Positions 5,992 to 13,216 of a DNA stretch of 64,000 bases are shown piece after piece; position 1 is the first letter of the stretch; each line of letters starts with the position of its first letter. A program made the position numbers and the translations under genes. The stretch lies in assembly GCA_900546515.1 (NCBI GenBank), contig URDG01000001.1, positions 62,001 through 126,000 on the forward strand, read 5' to 3'. A model generated the notes under the pieces. The model saw nothing but the letters and a program-made list of their open reading frames with translations, was not told where the DNA came from and searched no databases. The DNA comes from an uncultured Eubacteriales bacterium. GTDB lineage: Bacteria; Bacillota; Clostridia; Oscillospirales; Oscillospiraceae.

Positions 5992-6738
5992 ATGAATTAC
6001 ATAAGGATCACAAAAGACAATATAGACAACGAGCACATCTGCTGCGCAATGTCGGGCAAACAGAGCGTTGCGAAGAAAGAATGGATGAAACAGCGGTTTG
6101 ACGAGGGGCTTGTTTTTTATCGGAGCGAGGAACGCGGGAAGTGCTTCATCGAATATATTCCGGCAGAGAATGCATGGGTACCGATCGAGGCTGACGGTTA
6201 TATCTATATAAATTGCCTGTGGATCGCAGGTGCGATGAAGGGACACGGATATTCGAATGATTTGCTTTCGGAGTGCATGCGCGATGCAAAGTCGAAAGGC
6301 AAAAAGGGTATTTGCATACTTTCATCGGAAGGGAGAAAAAGAGAATTTCTCTCGGACCCGAAATACATGGTACACAAGGGATTCATGGTTGCCGACACTG
6401 CTGATTGCGGAATAACCCTCATGTACCTGCCGTTTACGGCAAATGCCGAGGCGCCAAAATTCAAAGCGTGTGCCAAATACCCAAAAATAGAGGAAACCGG
6501 ATTCGTTCTCTACTATACTGACCAATGTCCGTTTACTTACTATTGGGTGCCGCGGGTAGAAGAAACTGCAATAGAGCACGGTATTCCACTTAGAGTGATT
6601 CACATCAGCAGTAAAGAAGAAGCGCAGAATGTTCCTGCACCGGTCACAACTTACGCTTTATTCCATAATGGAAAATTCGTAACGCAGGCGATACAGTCGG
6701 ATAAAAAGTTCCTTGCGCTTGCCGGTAAGCAGAGTTGA
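5992..6738 (+). CDS. GNAT N-acetyltransferase with C-terminal YoaP-like domain
   Basis: 248 residues; GGAAAGGAA precedes ATG 5992. The N-terminal part (about 1-145) is a GNAT fold: a core strand YIYINCLWIAGAMKGHGYSNDLL with the acetyl-CoA pyrophosphate loop (KGHGYS) and a C-terminal strand. Residues about 170-245 match the YoaP-like domain, with YYTDQCPFTYYWVPRVEE carrying a Cys-Pro pair and the end TYALFHNGKFVTQAIQSDKKF, which resembles a thioredoxin-like fold. The acetyl acceptor is unknown. It stands alone between two terminators, under the promoter at 5722. Confidence 0.88.
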   Translation: MNYIRITKDNIDNEHICCAMSGKQSVAKKEWMKQRFDEGLVFYRSEERGKCFIEYIPAENAWVPIEADGYIYINCLWIAGAMKGHGYSNDLLSECMRDAKSKGKKGICILSSEGRKREFLSDPKYMVHKGFMVADTADCGITLMYLPFTANAEAPKFKACAKYPKIEETGFVLYYTDQCPFTYYWVPRVEETAIEHGIPLRVIHISSKEEAQNVPAPVTTYALFHNGKFVTQAIQSDKKFLALAGKQS

Positions 6739-6819
6739 TTGTGCCGGCAGCATATAAATAAATGCGCGGCGGATAAAGGCCGCCGCCGGGTTTGCCGGTG
6801 TGCATACAGGGGACAGAAA

Positions 6820-6856
6820 AAATCAGAACCACGTGTTTTACGCGTGGTTCTGATTT
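6820..6856. terminator. Bidirectional terminator
   Basis: AAATCAGAACCACG 6820-6833 pairs with CGTGGTTCTGATTT 6843-6856. A-rich and T-rich flanks allow it to end both the GNAT-YoaP unit and the converging ABC operon, whose last stop codon overlaps its right arm. Confidence 0.8.
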
Positions 6857-7436
6857 ATAAACCGATTGTTTCAAACTCAATTACCCGGCAGCCGAGTGCT
6901 GCGGCCTCGCCGGCGTCATGAGTAACAAGAATTATCGCGGCATCAGTGCTGCCGGATATGGTCTTGATCACATTTTCTTTTGTACCGGCGTCCAACGCTT
7001 TGAACGGCTCGTCCAGCAGCAGCAGATCAGCTTCATATGCGAGGGCTCTTGCGAGTGCGACCCGCTGCTGCATGCCGCCGGAGAGCTCGTCAGGCCTCTT
7101 TTTTGCAGCTTCAGCGATACCGAGCTTTTCAAGCCAGTTGACCGGGGGGCTGGAGGTTTTTGCGCCGGTCGGGATGGTAAGCTTTACATTGTCCTCAGCG
7201 TTGAGCCACGGCAGGAGCCGCGGTTCCTGAAATACCATTGCCGTTCTTTCCGCTGAGTTTATTACGCTGCCGGAGCATGGCTTTTGAAGCCCCGCAGATA
7301 CACGCAGCAGGCTTGTTTTCCCACAGCCTGACGGCCCCATCACAGCAATGCGCTCCCCGCGTGCAAGCCGAAGCGAGATGTTTTTCAGTACCTCCAGCTT
7401 GCCATAGCTCAGGCAGACATTTTTCAGTTCAAGCAT
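6855..7436 (-). CDS. ABC transporter ATP-binding protein (SsuB/TauB/ThiZ type)
   Basis: 193 residues, short for the family (about 240-260) but with all motifs: Walker A GPSGCGKTS near residue 34, Q-loop VFQEPRLLPW, signature LSGGMQQRVALARAL, Walker B LLLLDEP and the H-loop VTHD. It powers import through the permease encoded just upstream, whose gene it overlaps by 8 bases. Last gene of the four-gene minus-strand operon that begins with the TM1266-like regulator. The substrate is unknown; the class imports small anions or heterocycles such as sulfonates, nitrate or thiamine precursors. Confidence 0.92.
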   Translation of the reverse strand: MLELKNVCLSYGKLEVLKNISLRLARGERIAVMGPSGCGKTSLLRVSAGLQKPCSGSVINSAERTAMVFQEPRLLPWLNAEDNVKLTIPTGAKTSSPPVNWLEKLGIAEAAKKRPDELSGGMQQRVALARALAYEADLLLLDEPFKALDAGTKENVIKTISGSTDAAIILVTHDAGEAAALGCRVIEFETIGL

Positions 7437-8178
7437 CCTGCGGCCCTCCTGCTATGATCCTCATAACGATTTTTTCAAGACAGAGGCTGAGTATAATAAC
7501 CGCTGCCGTCCAGGCGAAAAGGTCGGTCGTTTGCAGATAAAGCTTGGACTCGTAGATCATGCGGCCGATCGACACCTTTGGTACGGTGAGGACCTCTGCG
7601 GCAATACCGGCTTTCCAGCCGAAGCCAAGCGCGCCTGTGCAGGCCGAGCGAAAATATGGCCTGCACGAGGGAATATATATGCAGCTTATTTTTTTTAGCG
7701 CGGGCAGTTTGTAAACCTGAGCCATTTCCAGAAGCTGCTTGTCCGTATTCCTTATACCGGCGGATACATTTGCCCAGACCACAGGCAGCACCATGAGCGC
7801 CGAGATGAGCACCGGCACGTAATCGCGTTTTATCCAGATGAGCACCAGCACGACGAACGAGGCCACCGGCGTGGTTTTTACAATTGTGATAATGGGGGAG
7901 AACAGTGTATCGAGAATGGAAAAGCGGCACGTAAGCACTGCCAGTATGACCCCGGTAAGCATGGCGGCCAAGATACCGGCGCTTATCCGCAGCAGGGATA
8001 TAAGAGTATAGCTCCAGAACTCGATCGTGCAGACAAGCTCTGTGAGCCGCAGTATAACACTCACCGGCGTGGGAAAGAGTAGGGGCTTGCCGATAAGCAG
8101 GGCAAGCCCCTGCCAGAGCATTATCCAGAACAATGCAGAGAGAAGCGTTTTTATAACTCCTGAATTCCTAGTACTCAT
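7429..8178 (-). CDS. ABC transporter permease (SsuC/TauC/ThiX type)
   Basis: 249 residues with about six membrane helices. The binding-protein-dependent permease signature region (EMAQVYKLPALKKISCIYIPS, near residues 150-170) carries the cytoplasmic EAA-like loop that contacts the ATPase. The start ATG overlaps the stop of the binding-protein gene by 4 bases, and the stop overlaps the ATPase start by 8, so the genes are tightly coupled. It forms the membrane channel of the importer. Confidence 0.92.
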   Translation of the reverse strand: MSTRNSGVIKTLLSALFWIMLWQGLALLIGKPLLFPTPVSVILRLTELVCTIEFWSYTLISLLRISAGILAAMLTGVILAVLTCRFSILDTLFSPIITIVKTTPVASFVVLVLIWIKRDYVPVLISALMVLPVVWANVSAGIRNTDKQLLEMAQVYKLPALKKISCIYIPSCRPYFRSACTGALGFGWKAGIAAEVLTVPKVSIGRMIYESKLYLQTTDLFAWTAAVIILSLCLEKIVMRIIAGGPQDA

Positions 8179-9233
8179 CCCAGGATGCAGTAGAAATCAT
8201 CACCGGGGATCGCACCGCCGACAGATGCCGGAGCAACATCGTACATAATATCCAGAAATGTTGAGAGCGCAGATTTCATGTCGGTACCGGTGATAAAGCA
8301 CACATTGCAGTTGGGAATAGCCTTTGCCGCAACCGGAGCCTTTGCAAAGATGCCGGTCTCCTGAATCTTTTCGGCACTGCCCTGAATATCGGAGGAGAGG
8401 GCTTCGACTGAAGCACCGTACTCATCAAGAAAACATGCAAGCTCAGCAGGGTGCTCTTTGGCGAAATCGGTCCGTACCACGACGCAGCCCTGCACAAGGC
8501 TTCCTGCCGGAGCGACATTGTCCCACTCGGCTGTCAGGTCAAGCACTGCCGAAAGCTTTTCGTTGGCGCTGAGTGCGACGGTTACCATAGGCTCGGGCAG
8601 CACGGCAAGCGAGGCTTCACCGGAAGAAACCGCGGCATTGAGATCCGCGGGCTGCGCATAGGTGTTGTCGATAATGATGTTCTCTCCGGGATTCAGACCG
8701 TTCTGACTGCACAGATATTCGAAGATGAAAGTCGGATTCTGTGCGGGAACATATACGGTCTGCCCTTCAAGGTCGGCAAAGCCGTTTATTTCGACGGAGC
8801 CGTCGCTCACAAGGTAAAGAACGCCGCGAGTGTTGAGGGCGAGTACCTGTACGCCTCCGCCGGTTTTGTTATATAGCGCAGATGCGGCATTTGTGGGCAG
8901 CGCTGCTATGTCTGTACTGCCGTTTACCAGCGCTGCGGTGATGGTGCTTGCGTCAGTCTCAACGCTGAAATTGTAATTGAGTGCCGCCTCACCGTTCTGC
9001 GCGGCATATATAAGATTTGCCATGCCGAAGCCGGTGGTGCCGTTGAGCACCATAATGTTTATGGGCAGCTCGCTGTCGTATGCTGCCGGCTCGTCCGCAG
9101 CCGGAATTTCAGCAGCAGATGCAGAAGCTTCGCTGTTTGCCGCAGTAGACTGAGCCTGACCGCAGGCGGCAAGCGCGGAGATCATTGCAAGGATGAGGAG
9201 CAGCGCTAAAAGCTTTTTTGTAGTGTTTTTCAT
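8175..9233 (-). CDS. ABC transporter substrate-binding lipoprotein (NMT1/SsuA-like)
   Basis: 352 residues, ATG at 9233 behind GGAGGAAAA. A lipoprotein signal (KKLLALLLILAMISALAAC, lipobox cysteine about residue 24) is followed by a Ser/Ala/Glu-rich linker and a two-lobed binding domain of the NMT1/THI5-like or SsuA type (GTDIAALPTNAASALYNK; INGFADLEGQTVYVPAQNP). It should sit on the outer face of the membrane and hand its ligand to the permease. Linkage to the TM1266-like gene, with a 4-base overlap, suggests a need connected with hydrogenase maturation or a cofactor; this is inference. Confidence 0.9.
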   Translation of the reverse strand: MKNTTKKLLALLLILAMISALAACGQAQSTAANSEASASAAEIPAADEPAAYDSELPINIMVLNGTTGFGMANLIYAAQNGEAALNYNFSVETDASTITAALVNGSTDIAALPTNAASALYNKTGGGVQVLALNTRGVLYLVSDGSVEINGFADLEGQTVYVPAQNPTFIFEYLCSQNGLNPGENIIIDNTYAQPADLNAAVSSGEASLAVLPEPMVTVALSANEKLSAVLDLTAEWDNVAPAGSLVQGCVVVRTDFAKEHPAELACFLDEYGASVEALSSDIQGSAEKIQETGIFAKAPVAAKAIPNCNVCFITGTDMKSALSTFLDIMYDVAPASVGGAIPGDDFYCILG

Positions 9234-9499
9234 TTTTCCTCCTTGGACTCAAAGGTCTGTACAGAATAGGCGGCCTTGGCCGTAACTCCGGGCAGGCGGC
9301 CGATTTTTCCGGTGAGACTGTTTATCACATCTGTCGGGGCATCTATGGCAATGCAGATTATATTGATGCTGCGCTGCCGGTACGGTATACCCATGCGGCC
9401 GACAATGTACTCTCCGTAGGTGTGCAGAATTCGGTTTAGACTCTCCACCGAGTCCGGATCAGATACGAGTATTGATACTGCGGCGATCCTGTTTTCCAT
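9230..9499 (-). CDS. TM1266-type putative iron-only hydrogenase system regulator
   Basis: 89 residues from ATG 9499, chosen because GGGAGGAAA precedes it; the longer frame to 9565 would run into the leader terminator. The sequence follows the TM1266 family closely: SILVSDPDSVESLNRILHTY, then GRMGIPYRQR, then IDAPTDVINSLTGKIGRLPG. The fold is a small ferredoxin-like/NikR-C-like domain without a DNA-binding arm, and its mode of action is not established. It is the first gene of the ABC operon and directly follows the structured leader RNA. Confidence 0.88.
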   Translation of the reverse strand: MENRIAAVSILVSDPDSVESLNRILHTYGEYIVGRMGIPYRQRSINIICIAIDAPTDVINSLTGKIGRLPGVTAKAAYSVQTFESKEEK

Positions 9500-9526
9500 G
9501 GATAGTTTTCCTCCCTGAAACATTTT

Positions 9527-9660
9527 AAAACAAAAAGCCATGCCGGAGGGCATGACTGCACGCAAAAATGCTTTTGTCTGCCTTCCACCTCAAGAATCAG
9601 TTTCGGTGTCAGTGTAAATAAACAGCCTTGCCGTAAGAATCAGCTCTACCGGCTCGGACA
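9527..9660 (-). promoter_or_regulatory. Structured leader RNA with terminator, candidate riboswitch or antiterminator
   Basis: On the minus strand, bases about 9660-9574 fold into a domain closed by UUGUC..GCC with GGC..GACAA. It contains two hairpins, GCCG-GUA/UAC-GGC and CACC/GGUG, and both loops display the same CUGAUUCUU (plus-strand AAGAATCAG at 9635-9643 and 9592-9600). Downstream CATGCC-CTCC-GGCATG (9538-9556) is followed by GCTTTTTGTTTT, a textbook terminator, just ahead of the TM1266 ribosome site. This is the layout of a transcription-terminating riboswitch or of a protein-bound antiterminator. It does not match the TPP, FMN, THF, T-box or SAM consensus as I know them. Confidence 0.6.
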
Positions 9661-9665
9661 AGTTG

Positions 9666-9694
9666 ATTATATTTGATTGTCCGCATTTTGTCAA
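9666..9694 (-). promoter_or_regulatory. Sigma-A promoter of the TM1266-ABC operon
   Basis: On the minus strand TTGACA (9694-9689), a 17-base spacer and TATAAT (9671-9666): a perfect consensus. The start of transcription near 9659 coincides with the 5' arm of the structured leader. Confidence 0.88.
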
Positions 9695-9779
9695 TCGCTG
9701 GTTTTCAGTTTATAAAAGAAAAATATCCGGCCGTCGAGTTGCGTTTTTACATTTTCACTTTCATGTACCGGAATTTTTG

Positions 9780-9808
9780 TTGAAAGAGAAGATAAAATAG
9801 GTTATAAT
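9780..9808 (+). promoter_or_regulatory. Sigma-A promoter of ybaK-uvrA
   Basis: TTGAAA 9780-9785, 17-base spacer, TATAAT 9803-9808. It is divergent from the TM1266 operon promoter. Confidence 0.85.
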
Positions 9809-9845
9809 ATACTGATTTATTTTGTGCAGGAGGGAGTTGACCCAC

Positions 9846-10331
9846 GTGTCAGAGCAGAAAACAAACGTGATGCGTATACTTGAACAGAAGAAAATCAAAT
9901 ATGCCGCGCATGAATATCCGCACGGCAGCGAAGCCGTGGACGGCGTTTCGGTTGCGGCTCTTATCGGGGTTGACCCGGCAAAGATATTCAAGACGCTTAT
10001 CACGCGAGGCGCAAGTAAGACGGTTTATGTTTTCGTTATACCGGTTGCGGCTGAACTTGACCTGAAAAAAGCTGCAAAGGCAGTCGGGGAGAAGTCCATA
10101 GCGATGATACATGTAAGCGAGATAAACGCACTCACCGGCTATGTCCGCGGCGGATGCTCTCCGATAGGCATGAAAAAGCTTTTCACAACGACATATCACA
10201 GCAGTATCCAAGCGCTTGACACCTTGTATGTCAGCGCCGGGAAGATCGGATATCAGATCGAGCTGGCCCCTGCGGATCTGATAAAGCTCACGAGGGGAAA
10301 AACGGCAGATATTATTACAGAGGAACAGTAA
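9846..10331 (+). CDS. ybaK: YbaK-family Cys-tRNA(Pro)/aminoacyl-tRNA deacylase
   Basis: 161 residues from GTG 9846. The start is uncertain, because AGGAGGG lies 11-17 bases upstream and TTG 9837 or ATG 9870 are alternatives. The product is a YbaK/EbsC single-domain protein: YAAHEYPHG near the start, IFKTLITRG, the conserved GYVRGGCSPIGMKK loop, and SAGKIGYQIELAPADL at the end. The family hydrolyses Cys mis-charged on tRNA-Pro. uvrA begins 6 bases after its stop. Confidence 0.9.
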   Translation: MSEQKTNVMRILEQKKIKYAAHEYPHGSEAVDGVSVAALIGVDPAKIFKTLITRGASKTVYVFVIPVAAELDLKKAAKAVGEKSIAMIHVSEINALTGYVRGGCSPIGMKKLFTTTYHSSIQALDTLYVSAGKIGYQIELAPADLIKLTRGKTADIITEEQ

Positions 10332-10337
10332 ATTTAT

Positions 10338-13169
10338 ATGCAGAACAGCATTTTCATAAAAGGCGCAAGAGAGAACAATCTGAAAAATATTGACCTTGAG
10401 ATCCCGCGCGACAAGCTTGTCGTTATAACCGGGCTCTCGGGCAGCGGAAAATCCAGCCTCGCATTTGACACGATATATGCCGAAGGTCAGCGCAGGTACG
10501 TCGAGAGCCTGAGCTCCTATGCGAGGATGTTTCTCGGGCAGATGGACAAACCGGACGTCGACTATATAGACGGCCTGTCTCCGGCAATATCCATCGATCA
10601 GAAGACGACATCTAAAAACCCGAGGTCGACAGTCGGCACAGTCACGGAGATATATGATTATCTGCGCCTGCTCTGGGCGCGCATCGGCGTGCCGCACTGC
10701 CCGAAGTGCGGCAAGGAGATACAGCAGCAGAGTATTGACCAGATAGTTGACCGCATTATGGAACTGCCGGAGGGCAGCCGTATACAGATCCTTGCACCTG
10801 TAGTGCGCGCAAGGAAAGGCGAGCATGTCAAGGTTTTTGAGGACGCTAAGAAGTCCGGCTATGTGCGCGTGCGCGTTGACGGGAATATTTACGATCTCTC
10901 AGAAGAGATAAAGCTGGAAAAAAACAAAAAACATAATATTGAGATAATCGTCGACCGTCTTGTAATGAAGAAAGACATCGTGCGCCGTCTGACAGATTCC
11001 GCAGAAACTGCGCTTGCGCTCTCAGGCGGGCTGATGTTTGTTGACCTTGTGAACGAAAACAGGCAGATCGCCTTCTCGCAGAACTATGCATGTGAGGACT
11101 GTGGCATCTCCATTGAGGAGCTGACGCCAAGACTCTTTTCTTTCAACAATCCTCACGGCGCATGCCCTACATGTACAGGACTTGGCGTACAGCTTCTTGT
11201 TGATCCCGCGCTGATAATACCTAATCCGAACATAAGCATTATGGATGGCGGGATCAGTGCCAACGGTTGGGGCAATGTAAAGAATGACTCCATCTCAAGG
11301 ATGTATTTTGAGGCGCTTGCACGCAGATACCACTTTAAGCTTACCGACCCGATAAAGGAGCTGCCGGACGAGGCGATCGACGCCATACTTTACGGTACAA
11401 AGGGCGAGCCGCTTCAGCTGCACTACGAGAAATCCGAGGGCTTTGGTGTGATAAAGCGCGACTTTGAGGGAATAGTCAATAACCTCCAGCGCAGATATAA
11501 AGAGACTCAGAGCCCTTCAATGCGTGCAGAGATCGAAGAATGTATGTCAGAAACACCGTGCCCGACATGCAAGGGCAGGCGTCTGCGTGATTCTGCACTG
11601 GCTGTAACGGTAGGCGGTATGAATATCTCGCAGTTTACAGACCTCTCCGTTGTAAAGGCGCTTGAATTTATTAATTCGCTTGAACTCAGTCAAAAAGAGC
11701 AGCTTATTGCCGAGCGTATTATAAAGGAGATACGGTCACGCCTTGGCTTCCTTCAGAACGTGGGGCTGGGTTATCTGACATTATCCCGCTCTGCCGCCAC
11801 GCTGTCAGGCGGTGAGAGCCAGCGCATACGGCTGGCTACGCAGATCGGTTCGAGCCTGATGGGTGTGCTGTACATTCTTGACGAGCCGAGCATCGGCCTG
11901 CATCAGCGCGACAACTGCAAGCTGCTGAACACTCTGAAACAGCTGCGCGACCTGGGAAATACGCTCATCGTCGTCGAGCATGATGAGGAGACCATGCGTG
12001 CGGCCGATTTTATCGTCGATATTGGTCCCGGAGCCGGTGTGAACGGCGGAAATGTAGTCTGCGCAGGAAGTATCGATGACATCTGCGCGTGCAGCGAGTC
12101 TGTGACAGGGCAGTATCTCAGCGGCAGGAAGCATATTCCCGTCCCTGCTGTGCGCAGAAAAGGTAACGGGAAAAGCCTTGTTGTACGCGGCGCATGTGAG
12201 AATAATCTCAAGAATATAGATGTGGAATTTCCGCTTGGAAAGATCATCTGCGTTACCGGGGTTTCAGGCAGCGGAAAATCATCGCTCGTGAATGAGATAC
12301 TGTACAAAACGCTTGCCGCAGAGAAAAACCGCGTCAAGGTACGTCCCGGCCGCTGCGCCGGGATAGACGGGCTTGAGTATGTGGATAAGGTCATCGCGCT
12401 CGACCAGAGCCCGATAGGCAGAAGCCCGCGCTCAAATCCGGCGACATATACCGGCGTTTTCAATGATATACGAGACCTGTTTGCCTCCACGCAGGATGCA
12501 AAACTGCGCGGATACTCGCAGGGACGTTTTTCCTTCAACGTCAAGGGCGGCCGCTGCGAGGCGTGCTCCGGCGACGGACTTATAAAAATAGAGATGCACT
12601 TTCTCCCGGATGTGTATGTTCCGTGCGACGTCTGCGGCGGAAAGCGCTACAACAGAGAGACGCTGGAAGTCAGGTACAAGGGCAAAAACATTGCGGACGT
12701 GCTTGATATGACGGTTGAAGAGGCATGCAGCTTTTTTGCCAGCCAGCCGAAAATTCTCAGCAAGCTTCAGACGCTGTATGACGTCGGCCTTGGCTACGTC
12801 AGGCTTGGACAGTCGAGCACGACTCTCTCGGGCGGAGAGGCGCAGCGCGTGAAGCTTGCGACGGAGCTGTCAAAGCGCAGCACCGGCAGCACGGTATACG
12901 TCCTCGATGAGCCTACGACCGGTCTGCATATTGCGGATGTCCACAGGCTTATTGATATTCTTGACCGTTTTGCGGATGCCGGGAACACGGTAGTTGTTAT
13001 TGAGCACAATCTCGATGTGATAAAGATAGCAGACTATATAATCGACCTCGGCCCGGAGGGCGGCGACGGAGGCGGAAGCCTCGTGTTTGCGGGTACGCCC
13101 GAGGACTGCGCCGAATGTGAGGCCAGCTATACGGGCCGGTTTTTAAAGCCGCTGCTGGAGCAGGGCTGA
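10338..13169 (+). CDS. uvrA: Excinuclease ABC subunit A
   Basis: 943 residues, full family length. It scans DNA with UvrB for bulky lesions in nucleotide excision repair. Two ABC modules are visible: Walker A GLSGSGKSS near residue 32 and GVSGSGKSS near 641, signatures LSGGESQR and LSGGEAQR, and Walker B LDEPSIGLH and LDEPTTGLH. Zinc modules include CPKCGKE, CEDCG..CPTCTG and CEACSGDG..CDVCGGKRY. uvrB is not adjacent. The ribosome site is weak (GGAACAGTAAATTT), consistent with coupling to ybaK. Confidence 0.98.
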   Translation: MQNSIFIKGARENNLKNIDLEIPRDKLVVITGLSGSGKSSLAFDTIYAEGQRRYVESLSSYARMFLGQMDKPDVDYIDGLSPAISIDQKTTSKNPRSTVGTVTEIYDYLRLLWARIGVPHCPKCGKEIQQQSIDQIVDRIMELPEGSRIQILAPVVRARKGEHVKVFEDAKKSGYVRVRVDGNIYDLSEEIKLEKNKKHNIEIIVDRLVMKKDIVRRLTDSAETALALSGGLMFVDLVNENRQIAFSQNYACEDCGISIEELTPRLFSFNNPHGACPTCTGLGVQLLVDPALIIPNPNISIMDGGISANGWGNVKNDSISRMYFEALARRYHFKLTDPIKELPDEAIDAILYGTKGEPLQLHYEKSEGFGVIKRDFEGIVNNLQRRYKETQSPSMRAEIEECMSETPCPTCKGRRLRDSALAVTVGGMNISQFTDLSVVKALEFINSLELSQKEQLIAERIIKEIRSRLGFLQNVGLGYLTLSRSAATLSGGESQRIRLATQIGSSLMGVLYILDEPSIGLHQRDNCKLLNTLKQLRDLGNTLIVVEHDEETMRAADFIVDIGPGAGVNGGNVVCAGSIDDICACSESVTGQYLSGRKHIPVPAVRRKGNGKSLVVRGACENNLKNIDVEFPLGKIICVTGVSGSGKSSLVNEILYKTLAAEKNRVKVRPGRCAGIDGLEYVDKVIALDQSPIGRSPRSNPATYTGVFNDIRDLFASTQDAKLRGYSQGRFSFNVKGGRCEACSGDGLIKIEMHFLPDVYVPCDVCGGKRYNRETLEVRYKGKNIADVLDMTVEEACSFFASQPKILSKLQTLYDVGLGYVRLGQSSTTLSGGEAQRVKLATELSKRSTGSTVYVLDEPTTGLHIADVHRLIDILDRFADAGNTVVVIEHNLDVIKIADYIIDLGPEGGDGGGSLVFAGTPEDCAECEASYTGRFLKPLLEQG

Positions 13170-13216
13170 AGTATCCGGCACACATTGATTTTACAGGAAA
13201 CGGGGTGCGGTTCTGA

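Noticed and set aside
5772..6101. 109-codon plus-strand ORF before the GNAT-YoaP gene
   Set aside because: It runs through the perfect hairpin at 5846-5880 and over the real start at 5992 with no ribosome site.
9527..9660. Assignment of the TM1266 leader to TPP, THF or T-box classes
   Set aside because: It lacks the TPP CUGAGA and THF core sequences and has no GGGTGG..CCGC T-box element.
9849..10826. 325-codon minus-strand open frame
   Set aside because: Shadow of ybaK and the 5' part of uvrA, with low-complexity Arg/Cys-rich sequence and no family match.
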